A stretch of DNA of 51,173 bases from Actinomycetota bacterium (GTDB lineage Bacteria; Actinomycetota; Thermoleophilia; Solirubrobacterales; 70-9): positions 1 to 51,173 of the forward strand of contig JAFDWF010000026.1 in NCBI GenBank assembly GCA_018268575.1. Direction: 5' to 3'. How positions within the stretch are numbered: position 1 is the first letter of the stretch; the number at the start of each line of letters is the position of its first letter. The position numbers and the translations under genes are program-made. Of this stretch, positions 8,016 to 16,531 are shown piece after piece. The notes beneath the pieces were generated by a model, which had not been told where the DNA came from, did no database searches, and saw only the letters and a list, made by a program, of their open reading frames with translations.

Positions 8016-9055
8016 ACACGGCAGAAGTCGTTGGCCGCGAGCAGTCGGCGTCGCGCCGGATGCGCCCGGGACGGCGGCTGATGCTGCTCGGCGGGCGCGG
8101 CAACCCGGCGCTGGCGGCGGCGATCGCGGCCGAGCTCGGAGTCGGCCTCGGCGCGGTGAAGCTGAAGACGTTCTCGAATTCCGAGGTCTACTGCCGGATC
8201 GAGGAGTCGATCCGCGGCGCCGACGTCTTCATCGTGCAGCCGACCTGCGCCAACCCGGAGCTGGGGATGAGCGCCAACGACACCCTGATGGAGCTGCTGG
8301 TGATGATCGACGCGGCGGTCGGGGCGAGCGCCCACCGGATCGTCGCCGTCGTCCCCTGGTTCGGCTACTCGCGCCAGGACAAGAAGAGCGCGCCGCGCGA
8401 GCCGATCTCGACCCGGCTGGTGGCCCGGGCGCTGGAGTCGGCGGGCGCCGACCGGGTGCTGACGATGGACCTCCACGCGGGGCAGGTCCAGGGCTTCTTC
8501 CACGTGCCGGTCGACCACATGACGGCGATGATGTTGCTGGTCGAGCAGGTGCGCGGCGAGGGCCGGCCGGGCGCCTCGCCGAAGGACGAGCTGGTCGTGG
8601 TCGCCCCCGACGCCGGGCGGGTGAAGCTCAACCGCAACTTCGCCAAGCGGCTCGGGGCGGGGCTGGCGCTGCTCGACAAGGACCGGCCCGAACAGCAGGT
8701 CGCCGAGATCGGGGCGGTGATCGGCGAGGTCGAGGGGAAGACCGCGATCATCGTCGACGACATGATCGACACCGCCGGCACGTTGTGCGCGGCGGGCGAG
8801 GCGGTGATGGCGGCGGGGGCGAAGGAGGTCTGCGCGGTCGCCACCCACGCGATCTTCAGCGGCGGTGCCTACGAGACCCTGGCCGCTTCGCCGTTCCGGC
8901 GGATCGTCGTCACCGACACGGTGCCGATCCGGCCCGCTGCACCAGACTGCGTCGAGGTCGTGTCGTGCGCAAGGCTGCTGGCCGATACCGTCGGCCGCAT
9001 CTTCACCGAGGATTCGGTGAGCGAGGTCTTCGACGGACAGAACCAGGTCTTCTAG
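8012..9055 (+). CDS. prs: Ribose-phosphate pyrophosphokinase (PRPP synthetase)
   Basis: A 347-residue enzyme that makes PRPP from ribose 5-phosphate and ATP. Visible motifs are the FSNSEVYCRIEESIRGADVF substrate region, the VVPWFGYSRQDKKSAPREPI ATP/flexible loop, DLHAGQVQGFF, and the PRPP-binding VDDMIDTAGTL. The chosen GTG (in a GTGA overlap with the HAD gene, GGGAG site upstream) gives about 20 extra residues ahead of the conserved RLMLLGGRGNP start, so the protein is somewhat longer than the usual 310-330. Together with ribokinase and nadV it forms a ribose-to-PRPP-to-NMN route. Actinobacteria often carry another prs elsewhere; I cannot tell whether this is the only copy. Confidence 0.9.
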   Translation: MNTAEVVGREQSASRRMRPGRRLMLLGGRGNPALAAAIAAELGVGLGAVKLKTFSNSEVYCRIEESIRGADVFIVQPTCANPELGMSANDTLMELLVMIDAAVGASAHRIVAVVPWFGYSRQDKKSAPREPISTRLVARALESAGADRVLTMDLHAGQVQGFFHVPVDHMTAMMLLVEQVRGEGRPGASPKDELVVVAPDAGRVKLNRNFAKRLGAGLALLDKDRPEQQVAEIGAVIGEVEGKTAIIVDDMIDTAGTLCAAGEAVMAAGAKEVCAVATHAIFSGGAYETLAASPFRRIVVTDTVPIRPAAPDCVEVVSCARLLADTVGRIFTEDSVSEVFDGQNQVF

Positions 9056-9066
9056 GAAAGGGCAGG

Positions 9067-10083
9067 ATGGCGATACGGATCGGTTACAAGGCTTCGGCGG
9101 AGCAGTTCGGACCACGCGAGCTGCTTGACTTCTCGATCGAGGCGGAGCGCACGGGGCTCGACGTCGTCTCGGTCTCCGACCACTTCCAGCCCTGGCGCCA
9201 CCAGGGCGGCCACGCCCCCAACGCCCTGGTCTGGCTCGGCGCCCTGGCTGCCTCGACCGAGCGGGTGGTGATCGGGACCTCGGTCCTCACCCCGACCCTC
9301 CGCTACAACCCTTCGATCGTCGCCCAGGCCTTCGGCACGCTCGGCGCGCTCGCTCCCGGCCGGGTCTTCCTCGGCGTCGGCACCGGCGAGTCGCTGAACG
9401 AGACCCCCGCCACCGGCGGCGAGTTCCCCGGGGCCAAAGAGCGGCGTCGGCGCCTCGCCGAGTCGGTCAAGCTGATCGAGCAGCTGTGGCGCGAGGAGCG
9501 GGTCGACTTCGAGGGCGAGTACTACGAAGCTCGGCGGGCGACGATCTACGACAAACCGGACGACCCGGTGCCGATCTTCATCGCCGCCTCCGGCCCGTTG
9601 GCGGCCAAGCTGGCCGGCCGCCGTGGCGACGGCTTCATCTCGACCAGCGGCAAAGACCCGAATCTCTACCGCGAACTGATCGCGAATCTCGCCGAGGGCG
9701 CGGAGAAAGCGGAACGGGACCCGAGCCAGATCCGCAAGATGATCGAGATCAAGGTCTCCTATGACCGCGATGGGGACGAGGCGTTCGAGTCCTGCAAGCT
9801 CTGGTCGGCGCTCGGCCTCTCGCACGAGCAGAAAGCCGGCATCGACGATCCGGTCGAGATGGAACGGGTCGCCGACGAGAACGCCGACAAGGCACATCAC
9901 CGCTTCATCGTCTCCTCGGACCCCGACGAGGTGATCGAGAAGATCATGCCCTACGTCGACCTCGGCTTCGAAGACTTGATCCTGCACGCCCCCGGCGACG
10001 ACCAGAAGCGCTTCCTCGACCAGTTCGCCGCCGACGTGCTGCCAGGGCTGCGCGAGGAGGCCGACAAGCACGCCGCCGGGTAG
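9067..10083 (+). CDS. fgd: F420-dependent glucose-6-phosphate dehydrogenase
   Basis: A 338-residue luciferase-like enzyme very close to mycobacterial FGD1. It oxidises glucose 6-phosphate to 6-phosphogluconolactone while reducing cofactor F420. The opening GYKASAEQFGPREL, SDHFQPWRHQGGHAP and FLGVGTGESLNE match FGD almost residue for residue; H39 and E108 are the equivalents of the catalytic H40 and E109, and W43 lies in the same pocket. MIEIKVSYD and HRFIVSSDPDE are also FGD-like. The ATG has an AGGAAAGGGCAGG leader and lies 11 bases after prs, so it probably shares that transcript. It implies that the organism makes F420. Confidence 0.93.
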   Translation: MAIRIGYKASAEQFGPRELLDFSIEAERTGLDVVSVSDHFQPWRHQGGHAPNALVWLGALAASTERVVIGTSVLTPTLRYNPSIVAQAFGTLGALAPGRVFLGVGTGESLNETPATGGEFPGAKERRRRLAESVKLIEQLWREERVDFEGEYYEARRATIYDKPDDPVPIFIAASGPLAAKLAGRRGDGFISTSGKDPNLYRELIANLAEGAEKAERDPSQIRKMIEIKVSYDRDGDEAFESCKLWSALGLSHEQKAGIDDPVEMERVADENADKAHHRFIVSSDPDEVIEKIMPYVDLGFEDLILHAPGDDQKRFLDQFAADVLPGLREEADKHAAG

Positions 10084-10105
10084 CCCGCCGCCCGCTGGTC
10101 GTAGG

Positions 10106-10127
10106 CGCGGCCGTCGCCACGGCCGCG
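10106..10127. terminator. Convergent terminator hairpin between fgd and the LOG gene
   Basis: CGCGGCCGT and ACGGCCGCG (9 bp) pair around a CGCC loop, nested between CCGCCCGC and GCGGGCGG segments in the 83-bp spacer between convergent genes. No T-run. The leading CCCGCCGCCCGCTGGT (10084-10099) reappears just ahead of the hairpin at 45047. Confidence 0.5.
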
Positions 10128-10166
10128 TCCGCTGCGGGCGGTACGCGGCCGGCGCGTCCGCCCGAG

Positions 10167-10703
10167 TCAGGCGAGGGCGTCGAGAGCTACGGCGGGGGAG
10201 GTCTCGAAGCGGAGCAGGGCGCGAGCCTCGGGGCGGAGGAAGCCGTTGCCGACCATCGCGTCGAGCAGTGCCGCGAGCTCGGCCCAGCAGTCGGCAACGT
10301 CGAGCGCCACCACCGGCTTCTCGTGGACGCCGAGCTGGGTCCAGGTGACCATCTCGGTCAGCTCGTCGAGCGTGCCGAGCCCGCCGGGAAGGGCGACGAA
10401 GCCACCGGCGAGGTCGGCCATCAGCTGCTTGCGCTCGGCCAAGGTGTCGGCGAGGCGGATCTCGGCGGCAGGGTGGGGAGTGCCGACGTCGGCGAGGAAT
10501 CGGGGGATGACGCCGATCGCCTCGCCGCCCGCCTCGGTGCATCCGTCGGCGACCGCGCCCATCAGCCCGCTCGCTTCGCCGCCGAAGACGAGGCCGAGGT
10601 CACGGGACGCGATCTCCCTGCCGAGCTCATGGGCGGCCGCGGCGAAGCGCGCGTCGTTGCCGACGCCGGACCCGGCGAAGACGCAGATCCGCGCCGGGTT
10701 CAC
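10167..10703 (-). CDS. LOG-family (TIGR00730-type) nucleotide phosphoribohydrolase
   Basis: A 178-residue Rossmann-like protein. FGGEASGLMGAVADG and the family hallmark PGGLGTLDELTEMVTWTQLG are visible. LOG proteins release a free base and ribose 5-phosphate from nucleoside monophosphates, or cytokinin-type nucleotides; in older annotation they are called lysine decarboxylase-like. The GTG start at 10703 gives the expected NPARICVFAGSG opening and overlaps the CoA-transferase stop as GTGA, so the two genes are translationally coupled on the minus strand. A role in nucleotide clean-up would fit the salvage genes across the convergent terminator, but they are separate units. Confidence 0.85.
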   Translation of the reverse strand: MNPARICVFAGSGVGNDARFAAAAHELGREIASRDLGLVFGGEASGLMGAVADGCTEAGGEAIGVIPRFLADVGTPHPAAEIRLADTLAERKQLMADLAGGFVALPGGLGTLDELTEMVTWTQLGVHEKPVVALDVADCWAELAALLDAMVGNGFLRPEARALLRFETSPAVALDALA

Positions 10704-11773
10704 CCGTCCTCCGGCAGCAGGGGCGGTGCGGTCCGGTAGGTCGCCGGGGACGCCGAGAGGCGGATCGGGTTGCGGGTGAGGGAGACGGTGCTGCCGTCCT
10801 CGCGCGCGATCGTCGTGGTGGGTTCGAGGCCGATCGATTCGGCGAAGGCGAAGGCGGCGCCGAGGTCGTTGACCTGACCGGCGGGGACGCGGCGGGCGAG
10901 CAGCTCGGCGCTCCACTCGGCGGCGGGCCGGGACGCCAGGTGGCGCTCCAGCTCCTCACCGAGTGATTTTCGATTTTCGACGCGGGCCGAGTTGGTGGCG
11001 AAGCGGGGGTCCGCGGGAAGGTCGGTCGCGCCGATCACCTCGCAGAGGGCGTCGAACTGGCGGTCGTTGCCGACGGCAAGGACGAGCTCGCCGTCGGCGG
11101 TCGCGTAGACCTGGTAGGGGGAGATGCTCGGGTGCTGGTTGCCGAGCCGCTTGGGCACGACGCCGGCGATCGTGAAGGCGGAGCCCTGGTTGACCATCGC
11201 CGCCAGCAGGGCCGAGTAGAGGTCGACCTCGACCAGCTGGCCCTCGCCGGTCGCGTCGCGGTGGCGCAGGGCGGTGAGGATCCCGACCGTGGCGAAGAGG
11301 CCGGCCAGCACGTCGACCAGGGCGACCCCGACCTTCATCGGTTCCCCTGCCGGGTCGCCGGTCACGCTCATCAGCCCGGCGAGCGCCTGGATTAGCAGGT
11401 CGTAGCCGGGCAGCTCGGCGCCGCCGCCGCTGCCGAAGCCGGTGATCGAGCAGTAGACGAGGCGCGGGTTCTCGGCCCGCAGGCTCTCGTAGTCGAGTCC
11501 CTTCTCGGCCATCAGGCCGGGGCGGAAGTTCTCCACCAGGACGTCGGCCTCGCGGGCGCGGCGGTGCAGCTCGGCGAGCCCCGCCTCGGTGCCCATGTCG
11601 ATCGCGACGCTGGCCTTGTTGCGGTTGACCGACTGGAAGTAGGTGGCCTCGCCCCGCTCGTCATAGGGCGGGCCCCAGGAGCGAGTTTCGTCGCCGACCC
11701 CGGGGCGCTCGACCTTCGTCACCTCGGCACCGAAGTCGGCGAGCATCATCGTCGCGAACGGCCCGGCGAGCAC
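10700..11773 (-). CDS. CaiB/BaiF-family (class III) CoA-transferase
   Basis: At least 357 residues. The family N-terminal segment LAGPFATMMLADFGAEVTKV is followed by the catalytic region ENFRPGLMAEKGLDYE and the FGSGGGAELPGYD segment. These enzymes move CoA between organic acids. The first standard start (GTG, 11773) cuts into the conserved opening: the frame continues upstream through residues reading GPLRILDFSRV to a TAA at 11849-11851 without any ATG, GTG, TTG or CTG. The true start is therefore non-standard, or a base is wrong or lost. Coupled to the LOG gene downstream. Substrate unknown. Confidence 0.85.
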   Translation of the reverse strand: MLAGPFATMMLADFGAEVTKVERPGVGDETRSWGPPYDERGEATYFQSVNRNKASVAIDMGTEAGLAELHRRAREADVLVENFRPGLMAEKGLDYESLRAENPRLVYCSITGFGSGGGAELPGYDLLIQALAGLMSVTGDPAGEPMKVGVALVDVLAGLFATVGILTALRHRDATGEGQLVEVDLYSALLAAMVNQGSAFTIAGVVPKRLGNQHPSISPYQVYATADGELVLAVGNDRQFDALCEVIGATDLPADPRFATNSARVENRKSLGEELERHLASRPAAEWSAELLARRVPAGQVNDLGAAFAFAESIGLEPTTTIAREDGSTVSLTRNPIRLSASPATYRTAPPLLPEDG

Positions 11774-11939
11774 CCGCGAGAAGTCGAGAATGCGGAGCGG
11801 GCCGAGGGCGGAGACGGGGTGTCGGGCAGCTTCTTCGATTTTCGAAACTTACCGGTTGGCGTCGGGGGACGGGTGGCGAACGGGTCAGATCGTGCTGGCG
11901 GGGCACGTCGGGCCGGGGCCGAGAAGGCCTTCGCCTAAA

Positions 11940-13583
11940 ATGCCGCCACTGATGGCTCGCTTGCCGATCAGGCTCAGGGGACTTCTCGCGTTCGCCGCCG
12001 TGGCCGGCGTGATGGCGGCCTTCGCCGCGAGCGCCGGTGCCGCGCCGCTCCTGTGGAGCCTCAACGCGGCCAAAGACACCGTTTCGACTTTCGAAACGCC
12101 AGGCAACCAAGAAGTCGGCAAACCGATCGCCGCCGGGGATGGGCCGAACTCGATCGCGATCACTCCGAATGGCCGGCGCGCCCTCGTCCTCGACACCGTC
12201 AGTGAAACCGTGACCATCATCGACGTCGCCACCCGGACCCCGGTCGCGACGATCCCGGTCGCGTCGCACCCCGAGCGCGTCGCGATCTCGCCCGACGGCA
12301 AGACCGCCTACGTCACGGTTGAAGGCAACGAAAACGTCTTCCTGGTCAACCCGGAATCGAACGCGAGCTCCACCACGGGCTCGTACAAAGTCGGCCCCCA
12401 GGCCTTCGCCGTCGCCTTCACCCCCGACGGCAAATACGCCTACGTCGGGATCGAACCGGGAAGCGTGCAGGTGATCGAAACCGGGACCGGCAATCTGGTC
12501 GGTGGCCCGATCCCCGTCGGGGGCCCTCCGGAAGCGATCACCTTCGCGCCCGACGGCAAGACCGCCTACGTTTCAGAGGGCAGTGAAGTCGCGGTGATCG
12601 ACGCCGCTCTCCGCATGACCACCCAGCACATCCCGGTCGGCGCAGTGGCCTCGGGTCTGGCGGTGACGCCGAACGGCCAGCGCCTCTACGCTGCCGCGAG
12701 CGGCGCCGGCACCGTAACGGCGATCGAAACGGCGACGAACAAAACGGTCGGATCGCCGATCAACGTCGGTACCGAACCCCGCGAAGTGGCGATCACCCCG
12801 GACGCCAAGACCGCTTACGTCGGTGTTCGTGGTCTCGACCAAATCAGGCCGATCATCATCGCCACCAACACTCCGGGCACCCCGCTGACCTTCACCGGCG
12901 CCGAAGTCGGGAACCTCGTCGTCGCCCCCGACCAGTCGCCTACCGCGATCTTCTCGCCGCCCGCCGTTACCACGGGCGTCCCGGCCAACTTCAACGGCAC
13001 CGCGTCGACCGATCCCGACGGCAGCGTCGCCGCCTGGAGCTGGAGCTTCGGCGACGGCGCCACCGCGAGCGGCCCGGTCGTCAATCACACCTACGGCACC
13101 TCCGGCACCTACGACGCCTCGCTCAGCGTCACCGACGACGAAGGCTGCGGCGAAGCCGAGGTCTTCACCGGCCGCACCGCCTACTGCAGCGGCAACCCGC
13201 TGGCGAAGGTCGTCCAGCCGGTCGAAGCGAAGGTGCCGGGGCCGTTCCCCGTCTGCACCAGCCGCCTCCGCTTCGGCGCCGTCGTCCACAACCGCCGCAA
13301 CGGCACCGTGCGGGTGCAGGTCAGGCTGCCCGCGGCCGGGGCGCTCTTCCTCTTCGGCAGGAAGATCCACGCGGTCGCCCGCAAATCGGTCAAGGCCGGG
13401 TCGACGTTCCTCACCCTGCACGCCCGGGTTCGGGTGAACAAACGGTTGAAGCGGATCCACCACACGCGGGTCAGCTACCGGCTCACCTTCTATCCGGTCG
13501 CGGGCTGCTCGCCGACCACCAGGCACCGCTCGGTCGCCCTGCTGCGGGCGCCGCACAAGAAGAAGCACCACCACCACCGCTGA
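11940..13583 (+). CDS. Secreted YVTN beta-propeller protein with a PKD domain
   Basis: A 547-residue exported protein. A signal peptide (basic start, then LLAFAAVAGVMAAFAASAGA) leads to about seven propeller blades, each marked by a variant of TPDGKTAYV spaced 40-45 residues, up to about residue 330. A PKD/immunoglobulin-like domain follows (FNGTASTDPDGSVAAWSWSF, HTYGTSGTY). The C-terminal region is basic and ends in a lysine/histidine-rich tail. Such proteins act in the cell envelope, often in binding or adhesion; no enzyme motif is seen. Start ATG 11940 was chosen; ATG 11952 is an alternative. Glutamate is mostly GAA, unlike the flanking cytosolic genes. Confidence 0.85.
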   Translation: MPPLMARLPIRLRGLLAFAAVAGVMAAFAASAGAAPLLWSLNAAKDTVSTFETPGNQEVGKPIAAGDGPNSIAITPNGRRALVLDTVSETVTIIDVATRTPVATIPVASHPERVAISPDGKTAYVTVEGNENVFLVNPESNASSTTGSYKVGPQAFAVAFTPDGKYAYVGIEPGSVQVIETGTGNLVGGPIPVGGPPEAITFAPDGKTAYVSEGSEVAVIDAALRMTTQHIPVGAVASGLAVTPNGQRLYAAASGAGTVTAIETATNKTVGSPINVGTEPREVAITPDAKTAYVGVRGLDQIRPIIIATNTPGTPLTFTGAEVGNLVVAPDQSPTAIFSPPAVTTGVPANFNGTASTDPDGSVAAWSWSFGDGATASGPVVNHTYGTSGTYDASLSVTDDEGCGEAEVFTGRTAYCSGNPLAKVVQPVEAKVPGPFPVCTSRLRFGAVVHNRRNGTVRVQVRLPAAGALFLFGRKIHAVARKSVKAGSTFLTLHARVRVNKRLKRIHHTRVSYRLTFYPVAGCSPTTRHRSVALLRAPHKKKHHHHR

Positions 13584-13640
13584 CAGCGGGCCGGCGCGGC
13601 CCTATGCTCGTCGTGGGACCACCACAACGAGGGGAGTGCG

Positions 13641-13937
13641 ATGGATACCTACGTGATTCTGCGCCGCAGCGGCTGGCAGTCGCCCGCCGAGCTACAGGAG
13701 GCGGCGGCGCGGTCGAGTCAGGTCGGCGACGAGGAGATGTCGGACGACATCCGCTGGATCCGCAGCTACGTGCTCGAGGAGGGCGGCGAGACGGTCGGCA
13801 CCGTCTGCATCTACCAGGCCTCGAGCCCGGAGAAGATCCACGAGCACGCCGAACGCGCCGACCTGCCGGTCGACGAGATCATCGCGGTCGCCGACACGGT
13901 GATCGTGCGGCCCGACCCGGAGGCTGCCGCCGCCTGA
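13641..13937 (+). CDS. DUF4242 family protein
   Basis: A 98-residue ferredoxin-like alpha/beta protein of the DUF4242 family. MDTYVILRRSGW at the start and VCIYQASSPEKIHEHAERA in the middle match the family, whose Streptomyces member SCO4226 binds nickel. The histidine-containing IHEHAERADLPVDEI segment is where metal contacts would be expected. It has a good GAGGGGAG ribosome site. It stands alone between the YVTN gene and a gene remnant; function here is unknown. Confidence 0.8.
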   Translation: MDTYVILRRSGWQSPAELQEAAARSSQVGDEEMSDDIRWIRSYVLEEGGETVGTVCIYQASSPEKIHEHAERADLPVDEIIAVADTVIVRPDPEAAAA

Positions 13938-13941
13938 GGCC

Positions 13942-14085
13942 ATGGCCGAGCGCGGGGAAGAGGCAGCCGGGGTCCGCCGCGCGGGAGCGGCGGACCTGCC
14001 GGCCCTGGCGCGGACGCTGACCCGCGCCTTGGGAGGTCTGGATGACGTCGCGCGGCGGCTCAGGCCGGGCGCGGTTGCTCGGTGA
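13942..14085 (+). pseudogene. Remnant of a GNAT-family acetyltransferase (N-terminal end only)
   Basis: An ATG four bases after the DUF4242 stop opens a 47-codon frame whose first part (VRRAGAADLPALARTLTRAL) looks like the first strand and helix of a GNAT acetyltransferase. The frame then decays and stops inside the convergent VOC gene; no acetyl-CoA site follows. I read it as a truncated gene. A genuine small peptide is possible but unlikely. Confidence 0.45.
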
Positions 14086-14476
14086 AGCGCAGTGGGTTGC
14101 CGAACGGGTCGCGGAGGGCGCAATCGGTGCCGTAGAAGCGCTCCATCGGCTCCTGGGTGAACTCGACCCCCTTTGCCCGCAGCGCCTCGTAGGTGCCGAC
14201 GCAGTCGTCGGTCTCGAAGATCACCCCGCCGCCGGCGCCGCCCTTGGCGATCAGCTCGCGGACTTGCGCGGCGGTCGCCTCGTCGTGCAGCGGCGGGCCG
14301 GGGACGAGCAGGCCGATCTGCAGGCTGTCGTCGCCCGGCAGGGTGACGGTGAGCCAGCGCATCACGTCGATGTCGGCATCGGTGTGGACGACCAGGCCGA
14401 GCTTGCCGACGTAGAAGTCGAGCGCCTCGTCCTGGTCGAGGACGTAGAGGAAGGTATGGGAGATCTGTTTGAACAT
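14060..14476 (-). CDS. VOC (glyoxalase/bleomycin-resistance) family protein
   Basis: A 138-residue vicinal-oxygen-chelate protein with two beta-alpha-beta-beta-beta halves: SHTFLYVLDQDEALDFYVGK at the start, and VIFETDDCVGTYEALRAKGV then DPFGNPLRFTE at the end. Such proteins bind a metal and act on or bind small molecules; the substrate is unknown. The gene lies 10 bases after the stop of an AraC-type regulator on the same strand, so the two form an operon, a common pairing in actinobacteria. ATG at 14476 starts exactly at the first strand. Confidence 0.85.
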   Translation of the reverse strand: MFKQISHTFLYVLDQDEALDFYVGKLGLVVHTDADIDVMRWLTVTLPGDDSLQIGLLVPGPPLHDEATAAQVRELIAKGGAGGGVIFETDDCVGTYEALRAKGVEFTQEPMERFYGTDCALRDPFGNPLRFTEQPRPA

Positions 14477-14486
14477 GGGCCCGACG

Positions 14487-14999
14487 CTAGAGCGCCGCGG
14501 CCGATCCCGCTTCTCCGCAACTGCTCTCTCGGGCGGGCGCGGCGGACGCCGGTGGCGAGGGCTGCGCCGCGGGCGCGCCGACCGGGCGGCGGAGCGCCTT
14601 CTCCCAGCAGGCCGGCGCGCGGGCCGAGGCGCGCTCCCTGGGCCCGGCGGCACGGGCCGCGAGCCACCGCTGGCGGTAGGCCGAGGGCGGTTCGCCGACC
14701 ACCGCGGCGAAGGTGCGGCTGAAGCTGCCGAGGCTGGCGAAGCCGACGTCGAGGCAGACCTCGGTCACCGGCCGGTCGGTGTCGCGGAGCAGCTCCATCG
14801 CCCGCTCGATCCGCCGCCGCTGCAGGTAGCGGTGCGGGGCCTCGCCGAAGACGGCGCGGAACTGGCGGGCGAAGTGGGCTGGGGAGACGTGCGCGACCCG
14901 GGCGAGCGCGGCGACGTCGAGCGGCTCCGCGTAGGAGCGGTCGATCGTGTCGCGGGCGCGCAGCAGGCGCCGGTTGCGGTCCTCGGTCGCGCGCGACAT
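14487..14999 (-). CDS. AraC-family transcriptional regulator
   Basis: A 170-residue regulator consisting almost only of the two-HTH AraC domain: LDVAALARVAHVSPAHFARQ (first HTH), then VTEVCLDVGFASLGSFSRTF (second HTH) and the family ending GEPPSAYRQRW. No ligand-binding domain is present, so the signal is unclear. The C-terminal 40 residues are low-complexity, rich in Ala, Pro and Arg. The ATG at 14999 has a GGGAG site; an upstream ATG at 15056 would place the start in a 17-bp palindrome and is rejected. Probably controls itself and the VOC gene. Confidence 0.85.
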   Translation of the reverse strand: MSRATEDRNRRLLRARDTIDRSYAEPLDVAALARVAHVSPAHFARQFRAVFGEAPHRYLQRRRIERAMELLRDTDRPVTEVCLDVGFASLGSFSRTFAAVVGEPPSAYRQRWLAARAAGPRERASARAPACWEKALRRPVGAPAAQPSPPASAAPARESSCGEAGSAAAL

Positions 15000-15011
15000 C
15001 AGTTGCTCCCA

Positions 15012-15056
15012 GTGTCCCGCGTCATAAGGTGGTGCGGAACTTATGACGCGGGACAC
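15012..15056. terminator. Perfect 17-bp inverted repeat
   Basis: Arms at 15012-15028 and 15040-15056 pair perfectly around an 11-nt loop. It lies 9 bases after the stop of the secreted-protein gene (minus strand) and 13 bases ahead of the AraC start. It may be the terminator of the former, an operator for AraC, or both. Confidence 0.55.
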
Positions 15057-15065
15057 CAGCTCTCA

Positions 15066-15485
15066 TCAGCAGCGGAACGGGGCGCTGGTGGCGCTCGCCC
15101 GGTGGACCCATTCGCCCTGCGGTCCCAGCGCTTCGCCGGTCGCGGTCGTCCGCCAGGTCCCCTTGACGCAGCCGGGAACGGCGACTTCGGCGCTCACCCG
15201 CTTGCCCGCGCCGGTGGCGGTCTGGCAGCGGACCGGGAAGGCGCGCCCGGCGAGCCGCTTCTGCAGGCAGACGGTGACCCGCAGTTCGGCGTGCCCCCGG
15301 GCGGTGGTGTAGGCGCCGCGGCCGGTCAGTTCGAGCGCGCTCGAGTCGTAGCTCGGCGCCTGTGCGCGGGCGGCGAAGGTGCCCGCCGCGGCGGCTCCGA
15401 CCGCGGCGAGCGCCGCGCCCGCCCCGAGGGCGGCGAGCGCCAGGATGGCGCGGCGGCGGCACCTGATCAGGCGGGCGTTTCTCAT
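15066..15485 (-). CDS. Small exported protein of unknown function
   Basis: A 139-residue protein with a clear signal peptide: basic MRNARLIRCRRR, then an Ala/Leu-rich hydrophobic stretch ending near TFAARA. The mature part of about 100 residues has three or four cysteines (VTVCLQKR, VRCQTA, VPGCVKG, PFRC) that could form disulphides outside the cell. I do not recognise a domain. The ATG at 15485 has a GGAG site at the right spacing; an upstream ATG would spoil the signal peptide. Divergent from the HTH-membrane gene at 15544. Confidence 0.6.
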   Translation of the reverse strand: MRNARLIRCRRRAILALAALGAGAALAAVGAAAAGTFAARAQAPSYDSSALELTGRGAYTTARGHAELRVTVCLQKRLAGRAFPVRCQTATGAGKRVSAEVAVPGCVKGTWRTTATGEALGPQGEWVHRASATSAPFRC

Positions 15486-15543
15486 CACGATCTCCAGGGA
15501 TAGGAACAAAACAGGGCGTCGTTTGTCACGGTGCGCTCACCTC

Positions 15544-16384
15544 ATGGATGCTGATTCCCCGGCCGACGTCCGGTTCACCGACACCCAGCTTGCCATTCTC
15601 GTCGCCCTCTGTCGCCCGATCGCGGCGGGCAACCACTTCGCCACCCCGGCGACCAACCAGGAGATCGCCGACGCGGTCTTCCTCAGCGTCGACGCGGTGA
15701 AGGGACATCTGCGGGCGCTCTACCGCAAGTTCGGGATCGAAGACCTCCCCCACAACCAGAAGCGGGCGCGCCTGGTCGAGCTGGCGATCGCGGGCGGCTA
15801 CGTCGAGAAGGAGGAGCCCACCGGGCCGATGACCGAGGCGGAGCGGCTCGCTCGGATTCCGGCTCCCCCCGGCCAGAAGTCGCGGCGACCGTGGGGCCCG
15901 ATCATCACCGCGGCGGTCCTGATCCTGATCGTGATCGGGGCGACGCTGGCGATCTCCGGCGCCTTCAACTCCGGCACCTCGGCTCCGAGCGCGCCGACCC
16001 CGGCCGCCTTCCGCACCGAGGTCGCGGGCTACTGCAAGCTCGCCCTCGCCGGTGCCCCCGCGCCGACCCCCGGCGACTCCCGCGCCGAAAAGGCGCGCGG
16101 CTACCTCGATGCGGGGCCGGCTCGAATCGCTGGTCCCGCCGACGACCACCGACGTCGCCCTCGAACGCTTCGGCGCCGGGCTCGCCAACGCCGCCAACTA
16201 CACCAGCGACGTCGCCGAGCGCCCGCCCGCTCCCGGCTCCGCCGCCGAAGCCAAGGACGTCGCCGAGCTGACCTTCGCCGCGGGCCAGGTCCAGGCCGGC
16301 GCGATCGGCTACGGGCTCGGCCACCAGTGCATCGCGATCGGCGACCTCGTCGCCGACTCCGCCGCCAACGCCGCCGCGCCCTGA
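15544..16384 (+). pseudogene. LuxR-like winged-helix protein with one membrane segment, frameshifted
   Basis: The first frame encodes an HTH-like domain (TNQEIADAVFLSVDAVKGHL, then YRKFGIEDLPHNQKRARLVE), a linker and one membrane helix (IITAAVLILIVIGATLAIS), followed by an outer segment. At the GGGG run at 16113-16116 the coding sense moves to the next frame, which continues with RLESLVPPTTTDVALERFGA and ends naturally at 16384. Removing one G joins the two parts into a plausible 279-residue protein. Without it the first frame runs into arginine-rich nonsense. Either a real frameshift or a sequence error in the G-run. The intact protein would be a membrane-bound regulator or sensor. Confidence 0.7.
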
Positions 16385-16531
16385 ACTCGCCCTCGATCGC
16401 ATCTCGGGACGATCCAAGCGACCGCGGTGGGGCCGCGCAAGGCACCCCGGGGCGGGGATGCACCCACCCTGGGTGTGGGACGGACGCCGACCCGCGTCGA
16501 GTCGGCCGGGGGCGGGCGTACCCTTTCGGCG

